From: a virus
DNA: 48,027 nt
Direction: 5' to 3' (one strand)
Virus record (IMG/VR): IMGVR_UViG_3300032236_000715
Span: 1-48,027 of that record
Shown here: in pieces, positions 40,025-46,751 of the stretch
Layout of the letters: every line of letters begins with the position of its first letter
Numbering within the stretch: the stretch's first letter is position 1
Notes under the pieces: model-generated
What the model saw: only the letters and a program-made list of their open reading frames with translations
Databases searched by the model: none
Told to the model about the DNA's origin: nothing
Program-made: the position numbers and the translations under genes

Positions 40025-42067
40025 ATGCTGAAAAAAATCCTTTTAAGCCCTTGGACTGCGCTTCTAACACTTACGTTAGTAGTGGGCATACGTATTGCAG
40101 ATCCTACCTTTGTTGAAAGCGTAAGACTACGTTACTTTGATACACTCATAACATCAAAAGCGCCTACTGAAAATAACATATATACTGTTAACATAGACGA
40201 GGCTTCAATTGAAAAATACGGATGGCCGATTGGTCGTGCAGATTATGCCAAAGTTGTACGAGATTTGTACTCGCACGGAGCAGGGCTTGTTGTACTTAAT
40301 GTACTCATGTCCGAAACAGACCGTACAGGTGGAGATAGTGCGCTGGCTCAAGCTCTGAGCAAATATCCAGTAGTGTTATCTAGTGTCCCTGCTAACAAAA
40401 CTAAAAATACTCCACGTGCTCCAGGCAGTGCCGTAATTGGTGCTGAAAACGGAGACATCATTCCTAGGTATGCTGGTTTAATTGCTAACGTACCACAACT
40501 AGAAAATAATGCCGCAGGTGTTGGTATTATTAATTCAATGACAGAAATAGACGGTGTTACTCGTCGTTTACCTTTAGTAGTGGCAGTAGATGACAAAATC
40601 TATCCAGGACTAGCATTAGAAACATTACGTGTTGCAACAGGCAACACAACATTCCAAGTTAAATTAAGTCCGCTAGGTGTAGACAAAATGCGCTTACCTG
40701 GCGACATTGGTATTATTACCACAGACGAAAAAAGTCGTGTATGGGTCGATTGGAGTCAAAAGAACAAACAAGTATCGTTAACAGACTTACCTAAAGACTT
40801 TGGCGGTGCTATTGTAATTGTTGGACCAACTGCCGCTGGTATTGCTAATCCTGTACCTACAAGTTTAGGATCAGTATGGCCACAAGATGTACAAGCCGCA
40901 GTTATGGGCACAATGATTAACAAAGTTGTTATCGAGCGACCAGCATGGGCTGACTACGCTGAGATTGGTGCCTTAGCAGTACTAGGCATAGTATTACTAT
41001 TTTTAACAAGGTGGACTTATGTTGGACTTGGCGCTGGTGTTAGTTTCGTTGCTATTTCTATTTTTGGTAGTAGATTTGCTTTTAACGATTACCTTTTCCT
41101 TATTGACAGTACTATGGTGGCTGGTGGCATTGTATTGGTTATGCTACATGCTTACGGGGTTAAGTTCGTAAGTGAATTCTTACAAAAGCAGGCAATTAAA
41201 AAACAGTTTGCTGGTTACTGCTCTAAGGAAGTTGTAGAACTACTACAAAAAGATCCAGACTTAATCAAGCGTGGTGTACGTAAAGATGTATCAGTTATGT
41301 TCTCTGACTTGCGTGGATTTACACCTATTGGAGAACACTACGGTGATGACGTTGCTGGACTTGGCAAGTACATGAACGGCTACATGGATGCTATTAGTCA
41401 GCCAATGCTAGATAACAAAGGTATGGTTATTAAGTATGTAGGCGATGCAAGTATGCACATACATGGTGCTCCTATTGAAGATCCTAATCATGCTCGCACT
41501 ATCGTTAAGGTAGGACTCGAGATGTTAGACAAGGTAGACGAGTACACTAAGCTAATGGAAGCACAAGGATTACCACCAGCCGCAATGGGTTGGGGTTGTA
41601 ACTCAGGTATTGGCTTTATTGGTGAGATGGGTTCAACAGAACGACACAGCTATGACATCTTAGGTGACATGGTTAGTACTGCGGCTCGTTTAGAAGCACG
41701 TTGTAAGGCTTATGGCGTACTATGTATTATTGGTGCTGAAACTTACAACCGTACTAAAGATGACTTCTTCTACCTAATGCTAGATAATTTACAACCAAAA
41801 GGTAAAACTGTAGCAGACTTAATCTATACAGCACTACGCACACGCGGTGTAGATTATAGTAAAGATAAAGAACAACACGAAGAAATGCATGCCTTATACA
41901 AAGCTAAGAAGTTTGACGAAGCAGCCGCTATGTGTAAGAAACTAAAAGGCAACTTTGGTGGACAGATGGACAAATATTATAAGATATGGATTGAGCGTTG
42001 CGACTTTATGAAGCAACAAGACCTACCAGATAACTGGAATGGGGAATTCATAGCACATGAAAAATAA
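40025..42067 (+). CDS. CHASE2-domain class III adenylate cyclase
   Basis: 680 residues. One N-terminal membrane span (WTALLTLTLVVGIRIA) leads to a CHASE2 sensor domain (about 28-300). This shows RYFDTLITSKAPTENNIYTVNIDEASIEKYGW-type strands, GAGLVVLNVLMSE and DGVTRRLPLVV. Three membrane spans follow (about 308-385), then the cyclase domain. Metal Asp residues lie in FSDLRGFT (D428) and KYVGDAS (D474), with substrate Lys 470. The transition-state position, normally Asn, is Ser 551 in GDMVSTAARLE; Arg 555 is kept. It would make cAMP in response to a periplasmic signal, possibly through the FecR-like protein. Cyclases are very rare in phages. Confidence 0.92.
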   Translation: MLKKILLSPWTALLTLTLVVGIRIADPTFVESVRLRYFDTLITSKAPTENNIYTVNIDEASIEKYGWPIGRADYAKVVRDLYSHGAGLVVLNVLMSETDRTGGDSALAQALSKYPVVLSSVPANKTKNTPRAPGSAVIGAENGDIIPRYAGLIANVPQLENNAAGVGIINSMTEIDGVTRRLPLVVAVDDKIYPGLALETLRVATGNTTFQVKLSPLGVDKMRLPGDIGIITTDEKSRVWVDWSQKNKQVSLTDLPKDFGGAIVIVGPTAAGIANPVPTSLGSVWPQDVQAAVMGTMINKVVIERPAWADYAEIGALAVLGIVLLFLTRWTYVGLGAGVSFVAISIFGSRFAFNDYLFLIDSTMVAGGIVLVMLHAYGVKFVSEFLQKQAIKKQFAGYCSKEVVELLQKDPDLIKRGVRKDVSVMFSDLRGFTPIGEHYGDDVAGLGKYMNGYMDAISQPMLDNKGMVIKYVGDASMHIHGAPIEDPNHARTIVKVGLEMLDKVDEYTKLMEAQGLPPAAMGWGCNSGIGFIGEMGSTERHSYDILGDMVSTAARLEARCKAYGVLCIIGAETYNRTKDDFFYLMLDNLQPKGKTVADLIYTALRTRGVDYSKDKEQHEEMHALYKAKKFDEAAAMCKKLKGNFGGQMDKYYKIWIERCDFMKQQDLPDNWNGEFIAHEK

Positions 42068-42248
42068 TATTTTACCAAACTTTATCGAGCAGTGGTCAAA
42101 AGATCCACTTAGTTTACCAGTATTAATATTTGTTCATTGGTATTTCCTGCCGTACTTTATAGCAGGAAATAGTGATGTAGATGAGTGGGTAAGTTCAGTC
42201 AGTATGAACGGTGCTAGATGGTCTAATCTTTGCAAGCCCTACAAGTGA
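42057..42248 (+). CDS. 63-residue protein overlapping the cyclase end
   Basis: ATG 42057 overlaps the end of the cyclase gene. The protein is MKNNILPNFIEQWSKDPLSL, then a hydrophobic part (PVLIFVHWYFLPYFIAG) and a polar end. It overlaps the convergent desaturase gene by 54 bases, which lowers confidence. Unknown function. Confidence 0.35.
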   Translation: MKNNILPNFIEQWSKDPLSLPVLIFVHWYFLPYFIAGNSDVDEWVSSVSMNGARWSNLCKPYK

Positions 42249-42920
42249 TAGCAACTTAATCCACATCCAACCTTCGTCGAATTCAAACCAGCGTTGACGG
42301 AAACTAGCATTAGCACCATCTGCATGGTGATTATTATGTAGCTCTTCGCCACCGATAATAAATGCTATCGGAAATAAGTTGCGACTAGTATCCTTAGTAT
42401 CTGTATTACGATATCCAATCCAGTGTCCTAGTCCGTTGATAACACCTGCGGCCCAGAAAGGAATCCATATCATTTGAATACCCCACACTATAAAGCCCCA
42501 TGGTCCAAAAAGAACAAGGTTTATAACCAGCATCGATAGAATACCAAGGCGGCTACGTGTGGAGTAAACATTGCGCTCTAGCCAATCATCAGGAGTACCT
42601 ACTCCTAACTTTTCAACCATAGCTATATCTTTACTTGCAGTATGATATAAAAATGCACCACCAAACAATACACGCCAAATGCCGTATACTTGCGGACTAT
42701 GTGGATCGTTAGGAGTATCGCTTCCTTGATGATGCTTGCGATGTATCGCTACCCATTGTTTAGTGACCATGCCTGTTGTAAGCCATAGCCAGAATCTCAT
42801 AAAGTGATTAACTAACGGGTGGAATGTAACTGCCCTGTGTGTTTGACCTCTATGCAAAAATAGAGTAACACACACTATGGTGATGTGTGTCATCACCAGT
42901 GTGTATATGATTGCGTTCAT
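42195..42920 (-). CDS. Acyl-lipid/acyl-CoA delta-9-type fatty acid desaturase
   Basis: 241 residues. All three His boxes are present: HRGQTH (about 23-28), HRKHH (about 60-64) and HNNHH (about 195-199). The membrane spans lie around them (IIYTLVMTHITIVCVTLFL, MLVINLVLFGPWGFIVWGI). A diiron centre built by these His residues inserts a double bond into acyl chains. A phage copy would change host membrane fluidity. The ATG overlaps the stop of the small gene upstream (TAATG). It is shorter than most bacterial desaturases but the core is complete. Confidence 0.92.
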   Translation of the reverse strand: MNAIIYTLVMTHITIVCVTLFLHRGQTHRAVTFHPLVNHFMRFWLWLTTGMVTKQWVAIHRKHHQGSDTPNDPHSPQVYGIWRVLFGGAFLYHTASKDIAMVEKLGVGTPDDWLERNVYSTRSRLGILSMLVINLVLFGPWGFIVWGIQMIWIPFWAAGVINGLGHWIGYRNTDTKDTSRNLFPIAFIIGGEELHNNHHADGANASFRQRWFEFDEGWMWIKLLSLVGLAKIRPSSTVHTD

Positions 42921-43111
42921 TAAGCGTATGTTTCAGTAGCGTCTGGCGTTTTGACATGCAATAATTCGCCTTCTGCATTGTACACTTTAGTAGTGTGTGC
43001 GCCGGTAACTTCTGCATGTTCAATAGCTTCTTCTAATGTTTCAAAAAATGCATCTACTGTGCTTAACAAACCGTTAACCCAGTGATGACTTCTTACGTGA
43101 TGGTGTCCCAT
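42920..43111 (-). CDS. Small His-rich protein of unknown function
   Basis: 63 residues; GGAG precedes the ATG. It starts MGHHHVRSHHWVNGLLS and ends VYNAEGELLHVKTPDATE. The middle (AFFETLEEAIEHAEVTGAHTTKVYN) is a short alpha-beta unit also seen in other small phage and bacterial proteins. The His-rich start may bind metal, which would fit the diiron desaturase next to it (TAATG overlap). The upstream glycosyltransferase ends in TAG, and its frame runs directly into this gene. Confidence 0.55.
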   Translation of the reverse strand: MGHHHVRSHHWVNGLLSTVDAFFETLEEAIEHAEVTGAHTTKVYNAEGELLHVKTPDATETYA

Positions 43112-43120
43112 GTTTTTCTC

Positions 43121-44173
43121 CTAACTGAAGTATTTAGCCCAAATTTCAGCAGTATTACTAGTGTATTGAGTAAGGCTTTGCTGTTGTTTGAGTACATTCA
43201 GCTGTGGAAGATCGTATGCTTGATGTAGTTGTCGTATGATATCTTTAGTATCGTTAGGATCTGCACTAAATTCAGGCAACGCCCATGGGATTTCATCTGC
43301 ATTACCTATTAATGGAATACCTTGACTAATTAAATCTGCACCGACAATATTAAATGTTTCGCTAAGATTACATTGTAAGCCTATGTCCATTTGAGCACAT
43401 AATTCTAAAAACTCTTCTCTTGGACGCCATAGGTGATTAACTAGCTCGTGTCCTTTGCCGTGTATTTGTTGGAATACACTCTTTAAGTTTTTAATAACAG
43501 GACCGCCTTGCATTTCAATACGGCCTGCATTAATATGAAATCTTAATTTTTTCCTTTTTTGTTCTGCAAATCCTATTGCGGCGATTGCTTGTAGCAAATG
43601 ATTCTTTAAAGGACGAACTGCACCAAAGCAACTAATATCTATAGTATCTTTGTCTCTGTTGAATTCTTTAGTTTTATATTCCTGTGGATAGTAGTTAGGC
43701 AAATATACAATACGTTCAGCAGTTTGCTCATCAGTCCAGCCGTTTCTATGTTGTAAGTAGATTTTAACTTCTTCCATCATACGTGGCGCATTAATGCCAA
43801 ATATAATGTTCTTAAAACCACTATAATCTGCTAACCAATCCATAGCCATACTTTCTCCAGCTAAGAATGGCATTTCTGAATGTACACGCACTACCCATTT
43901 AACATTAGGATGTAACCGTTGTAATGCTACAAACTTTTGCGGTACAACCCATATAGCTTCTATGATTACATGTGTGGGTTTATATAAATGTACCTGACGA
44001 TCAATTTTATTATAATCTTCAACAACTTCTAATTTACTTTCAATACCTTGTTCTATTAACATGTCGTTCATAAACTTTGCACTATTATAAAGACCTGTGC
44101 TGAGCCCGACATGAGTATGCACCTTGGCATCAAAGTCGGGACGACGTTTTAAAATGAATAATACACGAGACAT
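43121..44173 (-). CDS. GT-B-type glycosyltransferase
   Basis: 350 residues. The N-terminal Rossmann half begins MSRVLFILKRRPDF and includes VIIEAIWVVPQKFVAL and VKWVVRVHSEMPF. The C-terminal half has a nucleotide-sugar binding part (ISCFGAVRPLKNHLLQAIAA, GLQCNLSETFNIVGADLISQGIPLIG), the usual family-4-like donor site with Glu in SETFN. It probably transfers a sugar to phage DNA, virion protein or a host surface polymer. It is transcribed from a GATAAATA box at 44203-44210 and ends in TAG. Confidence 0.8.
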   Translation of the reverse strand: MSRVLFILKRRPDFDAKVHTHVGLSTGLYNSAKFMNDMLIEQGIESKLEVVEDYNKIDRQVHLYKPTHVIIEAIWVVPQKFVALQRLHPNVKWVVRVHSEMPFLAGESMAMDWLADYSGFKNIIFGINAPRMMEEVKIYLQHRNGWTDEQTAERIVYLPNYYPQEYKTKEFNRDKDTIDISCFGAVRPLKNHLLQAIAAIGFAEQKRKKLRFHINAGRIEMQGGPVIKNLKSVFQQIHGKGHELVNHLWRPREEFLELCAQMDIGLQCNLSETFNIVGADLISQGIPLIGNADEIPWALPEFSADPNDTKDIIRQLHQAYDLPQLNVLKQQQSLTQYTSNTAEIWAKYFS

Positions 44174-44202
44174 GAAATTCGCTACCTTTTTGTTTACGAG
44201 AA

Positions 44203-44210
44203 TATTTATC
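44203..44210 (-). promoter_or_regulatory. T4-type late promoter, GATAAATA, minus strand
   Basis: GATAAATATTC on the minus strand, 29 bases upstream of the glycosyltransferase ATG. Confidence 0.55.
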
Positions 44211-44246
44211 TTTATAGTAGCACATTAAGATTACGAAGAGAACAAA

Positions 44247-44318
44247 ATGCCACTTTTAGGAACTTGCGGTAGCGAATCGGTTGTTCCAGGGCAGTGGCCG
44301 CCCGCACACTTTCGGTAA
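44247..44318 (+). CDS. 23-residue ORF, doubtful
   Basis: MPLLGTCGSESVVPGQWPPA then HFR, preceded by GAAGAGAACAAA. MPLLGT is a known opening of small marine phage proteins, so this may be a remnant. The region also contains nested inverted repeats (CACAC...GTGTG and CGGTA-ACTAG-TACCG, about 44305-44340). Confidence 0.2.
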   Translation: MPLLGTCGSESVVPGQWPPAHFR

Positions 44319-44344
44319 CTAGTACCGGTCCTAAGGTGTGTTCT

Positions 44345-44722
44345 TTATGAGCTTCCGCCCTTTGCTTCTTTGTCGTCTGACGAGTCTGTATTCTTCGCAC
44401 CGATCTTGTCAGCTTCGTCCATAGCATCGTGGAACTTGGCATTGGCCTTTGCTTCTACTATTGCAGTTTCCATAACACGATCCGATTCAATCATTTTACC
44501 ACGTAGGTGTAAGACTGTGTTTACTTTTTGATTTAAACGAATCAAGTCGTTGTCCAACATACGGATGCGATCTATAAGTGCAATAAGCACAGTATTGGCA
44601 TCACTGATAACAGGCTTAACTTCTTCAGTTGCCCATTTCCAAACATAGTTGATAATGAAGCCCATCCCAACCGCCATGACGATTGGGAAACCATACTTAT
44701 TGACTAACTCTACAACATCCAT
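44345..44722 (-). CDS. Membrane-anchored protein, holin (BhlA)-like
   Basis: 125 residues; AAGGAGAAAGAT precedes the ATG. One N-terminal membrane helix (FPIVMAVGMGFIINYVWKW) is followed by a coiled-coil part (ALIDRIRMLDNDLIRLNQKV) and an acidic C-terminus (DSSDDKEAKGG). This topology resembles BhlA/UviB-type putative holins. The neighbouring 45668 gene has the same plan. Lysis function is inferred only. Confidence 0.5.
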   Translation of the reverse strand: MDVVELVNKYGFPIVMAVGMGFIINYVWKWATEEVKPVISDANTVLIALIDRIRMLDNDLIRLNQKVNTVLHLRGKMIESDRVMETAIVEAKANAKFHDAMDEADKIGAKNTDSSDDKEAKGGSS

Positions 44723-44732
44723 ATCTTTCTCC

Positions 44733-45317
44733 TTAGAAGAACAGGAATACGCCCTGAAGGCTTAATAATAAACCGAATCCTGCTACAATAAAACTACTCC
44801 AGAACAACATCATACTAACAGCAAGAATACTTGCTGACAGCACAACGATGGCCATTTGATAAGCAGTTGATGCATAACCAATCCATGGGCTACGTTGTTT
44901 AGCGTCATCACGTTCTGCTTCCAACTTTTTAGCCTTGGCCATTAGATCTTTCTTACCTTCGCCTGGCTCGTTTTCGTAACGATCAATCCTGGCCTTCATA
45001 TCTGCGGCACGAGCTTTATCACCGTTGTGTTCAGCTTCGTACAAGTTTTGTTCTGCTAATGATTGCTTGATTGATTTAGCTTGGTAGAAACTGTAAGTGT
45101 CGTTAGCTTTGATAGTATTGTTTAATACTGTGCTACCTAACTTACCGCCGTACCATGCGTTAACTGCCAGACATAGAGCAAATACGTTAATAACCATACC
45201 TGCTTTGTCTTTGATCTTTGCTTCACGTTCGCTACGTGAACCGACTGGAGGCTTTGGTGCGTCCGGATCTTTAGGTTGTTTGTTGATTAGATTTAATACT
45301 GAATCTAGTAATGCCAT
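44733..45317 (-). CDS. DUF4337-like membrane protein
   Basis: 194 residues; CGGAGAAAAATA precedes the ATG. A first span (AGMVINVFALCLAVNAWYG) is followed by NDTYSFYQAKSIKQSLAEQN, the characteristic block of DUF4337 proteins. A coiled coil (KKLEAERDDAKQ) and two C-terminal spans (MAIVVLSASILAVSMMLFW, FIVAGFGLLLSLQGVFLFF) complete it. The function of DUF4337 is not known. It sits with two small membrane proteins. Confidence 0.7.
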   Translation of the reverse strand: MALLDSVLNLINKQPKDPDAPKPPVGSRSEREAKIKDKAGMVINVFALCLAVNAWYGGKLGSTVLNNTIKANDTYSFYQAKSIKQSLAEQNLYEAEHNGDKARAADMKARIDRYENEPGEGKKDLMAKAKKLEAERDDAKQRSPWIGYASTAYQMAIVVLSASILAVSMMLFWSSFIVAGFGLLLSLQGVFLFF

Positions 45318-45517
45318 TATTTTTCTCCGTTAAAATTAATTCTATGACCCTTGGCAAATGCTCTAACTGGGTCCACTTTACGTAACATAGCTTTACCATT
45401 GATGTTAGTAACTTCGAACAAATCTCCGCTCCTCCAACCTAGTTTATCTATGTCCAATTCTTCGTCCAGGATAATTCCGTTTGGGCTTAGGTCCCAATTG
45501 TAATCCATGTAAAACAT
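45317..45517 (-). CDS. Small conserved phage protein
   Basis: 66 residues from ATG 45517, behind AAAGGAACTAGAC. The segment LGWRSGDLFEVTNINGKAML is a small beta-barrel pattern (AbrB- or SH3-like) seen in T4-like marine phages. Stop and next ATG are adjacent to DUF4337. Function unknown. Confidence 0.5.
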   Translation of the reverse strand: MFYMDYNWDLSPNGIILDEELDIDKLGWRSGDLFEVTNINGKAMLRKVDPVRAFAKGHRINFNGEK

Positions 45518-45519
45518 GT

Positions 45520-45687
45520 CTAGTTCCTTTTTAAAATATCGCATAAACGGTCAGCCGCTTTACGTATATCTTCACTGAGTGTGCCCACACCAATTGTTTG
45601 CTCCACGTGCCTTGCTATATTATGAAGTTGTACAACATCTTCGTCTAGAAGTGCTAGTTGAATATTATTAATCTCGTCTTGCATCAT
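45520..45687 (-). CDS. Small helical phage protein
   Basis: 55 residues from ATG 45687 (GGAAAGA upstream). Helical throughout (INNIQLALLDEDVVQLHNI, DIRKAADRLCDIL). It overlaps the end of the upstream holin-like gene by 20 bases and is 2 bases from the next. Function unknown. Confidence 0.45.
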   Translation of the reverse strand: MMQDEINNIQLALLDEDVVQLHNIARHVEQTIGVGTLSEDIRKAADRLCDILKRN

Positions 45688-45949
45688 TCTTTCCGTCTGC
45701 ACGAGCAATACGATCTACGTCTGGACGCAACCCAAGCGCATTTGACACGATTGTATCAATACGTACAACGTCGTGGTTCATTGTTTTAACACGGTTATCT
45801 AAAGCGGTGATGATTCCCGCCATTCCTTTGATGGATCCAAGTACACCTTGTAGCAACAAGCGGATGGTTAGATACACGAAATATCCACCCGCTAAAGCAG
45901 CCGCTACAGGCATACCCAAATCACCTATGATTTTGAATATGTCGCCCAT
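45668..45949 (-). CDS. Membrane-anchored protein similar in plan to the 44345 gene
   Basis: 93 residues from ATG 45949 (GGGAGCGAATCAA upstream). The N-terminal span is MPVAAALAGGYFVYLTIRLLL and a coiled-coil tail follows (ITALDNRVKTMNHDVVRID). The plan (short cytoplasmic N-terminus, one span, coiled coil, charged end) is that of BhlA-type holins. It is the first gene of the minus-strand set down to 44345. Confidence 0.45.
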   Translation of the reverse strand: MGDIFKIIGDLGMPVAAALAGGYFVYLTIRLLLQGVLGSIKGMAGIITALDNRVKTMNHDVVRIDTIVSNALGLRPDVDRIARADGKNDARRD

Positions 45950-46036
45950 TTGATTCGCTCCCGGCTTTATATGAGTATTTATTAAAATTTTAGCCAAAAT
46001 ACTTGCTATAAATCTGCGTTTATGTTTAAATACAGT

Positions 46037-46132
46037 ATGACAATAATGTTCTGGATAATTATCGCATTAGTTGTTGGGCTAGCAATTTGGTGGCTCATGG
46101 ACTGGCATGATAAGCATCCGAATGGTGAGTAA
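46037..46132 (+). CDS. 31-residue membrane micropeptide
   Basis: ATG 46037 to TAA 46130-46132. It is one hydrophobic helix (MFWIIIALVVGLAIWWLM) with a short polar end (DWHDKHPNGE). A TTTAAATAC late-like box lies just upstream. The peptide probably sits in the inner membrane. Function unknown. Confidence 0.4.
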   Translation: MTIMFWIIIALVVGLAIWWLMDWHDKHPNGE

Positions 46133-46149
46133 CTTTAAAGGAGTCTGCT

Positions 46150-46215
46150 ATGACAAAAGGTCGCGTAAAATCAGTAAAAGCTCGTGCAATGAGAGCAACA
46201 CGTAAAAAGAGGTAA
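46150..46215 (+). CDS. 21-residue basic micropeptide, first of a tandem pair
   Basis: ATG 46150, with AAAGGAGTCTGCT upstream. MTKGRVKSVKARAMRATRKK, then R. Twelve of 21 residues are Lys, Arg or His-like basic positions. It shares the AMRAT-x-KKR ending with the next ORF. It is likely a nucleic-acid or ribosome binding peptide, by charge alone. Confidence 0.45.
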   Translation: MTKGRVKSVKARAMRATRKKR

Positions 46216-46220
46216 TCACT

Positions 46221-46289
46221 ATGGCAAGAAAAATTGCAGAACGCAGAATGAAGCAAGCCGCAATGCGAGCTACTAAAAAGAAGCGTTAA
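46221..46289 (+). CDS. 22-residue basic micropeptide, second of a tandem pair
   Basis: ATG 46221, five bases after the previous stop. MARKIAERRMKQAAMRATKK, then KR. The shared ending AMRAT-[R/K]-KKR suggests duplication. The tmRNA acceptor piece begins within about 15 bases of its stop. Confidence 0.45.
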   Translation: MARKIAERRMKQAAMRATKKKR

Positions 46290-46299
46290 TTAAAGAATT

Positions 46300-46361
46300 G
46301 TTGTAACTCCTTCAAAGCGAAGGAATCTCGGACGTGGGTTCGACTCCCACCAGGTCCACCA
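46300..46361 (+). ncRNA. ssrA: tmRNA acceptor piece of a circularly permuted gene
   Basis: The piece ends GTGGG-TTCGACT-CCCAC (T arm), CAGGTCC (acceptor 3' strand), A and CCA at 46359-46361. CAGGTCC pairs with GGGCCTG at 46432, six Watson-Crick pairs and one G-U. The 5' end of the piece is approximate. AATCTCGGACGTGGGTTCGA is close to the conserved bacterial tmRNA 3' region. In one-piece genes this segment lies at the 3' end; here it comes first. Confidence 0.85.
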
Positions 46362-46431
46362 TAAAGTACATTAGCCAACACCCAACATACCGGGATAGTA
46401 AGATGGCATTGCCGCTAGTGTACTTCATAAT
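46362..46431 (+). ncRNA. tmRNA intervening segment, removed during maturation
   Basis: AAGTACATTAGC (46364-46375) pairs with GCTAGTGTACTT (46414-46425), twelve pairs with one U-G. This joins the CCA end to the 5' end of the coding piece, as in known two-piece tmRNA precursors. Confidence 0.7.
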
Positions 46432-46640
46432 GGGCCTGCCATGGTTTCGACGGGGTTAGATAGTAGAGACGGCAACACGAGAGGCGATGGACGTAATCCA
46501 AGCAAATAACGTAAATGCAAAAGCAAATACATTCGAGTTTTTCCAAGTTCCAGTTAGCATCAGTGCTAATGACGAATTTGCACTAGCTGCCTAAGAAACA
46601 GCACTCGCGAGGAAGGAAAGTCCTTGTCACCTAACTTACC
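46432..46640 (+). ncRNA. ssrA: tmRNA coding piece with tag ANDEFALAA
   Basis: It starts GGGCCTG, followed by a D-arm-like TTCGACGGGG. The resume codon is GCT at 46565, preceded by ATCAGT. The tag reads Ala-Asn-Asp-Glu-Phe-Ala-Leu-Ala-Ala and ends at TAA 46592-46594. The ALAA end is that recognised by ClpXP/ClpAP in bacteria. The tag is closest to betaproteobacterial tags (ANDERFALAA-like, from memory). The 3' end is approximate; a terminator follows directly. tmRNA frees stalled ribosomes and marks the nascent chain for proteolysis. Confidence 0.85.
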
Positions 46641-46667
46641 AAAATGGCTCCTTTTGGAGCCATTTTT
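46641..46667 (+). terminator. Strong terminator of the tmRNA gene
   Basis: AAAATGGCTCC and GGAGCCATTTT pair perfectly with a TTTT loop, followed by further Ts. Confidence 0.85.
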
Positions 46668-46751
46668 ATTGCTCTTAGTGCTAATACGGATATATAATAT
46701 TCTTAATGACGAATTATGTCATTAAAAACTTTATATAAAGAGGATTTACAA

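Noticed and set aside
42057-42248. Strong claim that the 63-residue frame after the cyclase is a gene
   Set aside because: It overlaps the convergent desaturase by 54 bases and has only a weak ribosome site, so it is listed with low confidence only.
46290-46361. A separate tRNA gene upstream of the tmRNA
   Set aside because: Only a T arm and acceptor 3' strand are present, and the strand pairs with GGGCCTG at 46432. It is the acceptor piece of the permuted tmRNA.
46502-46594. A 30-residue tag frame starting GCA AAT AAC at 46502
   Set aside because: The frame is open, but the conserved resume context and ANDE...ALAA tag begin at 46565. The longer frame is incidental.
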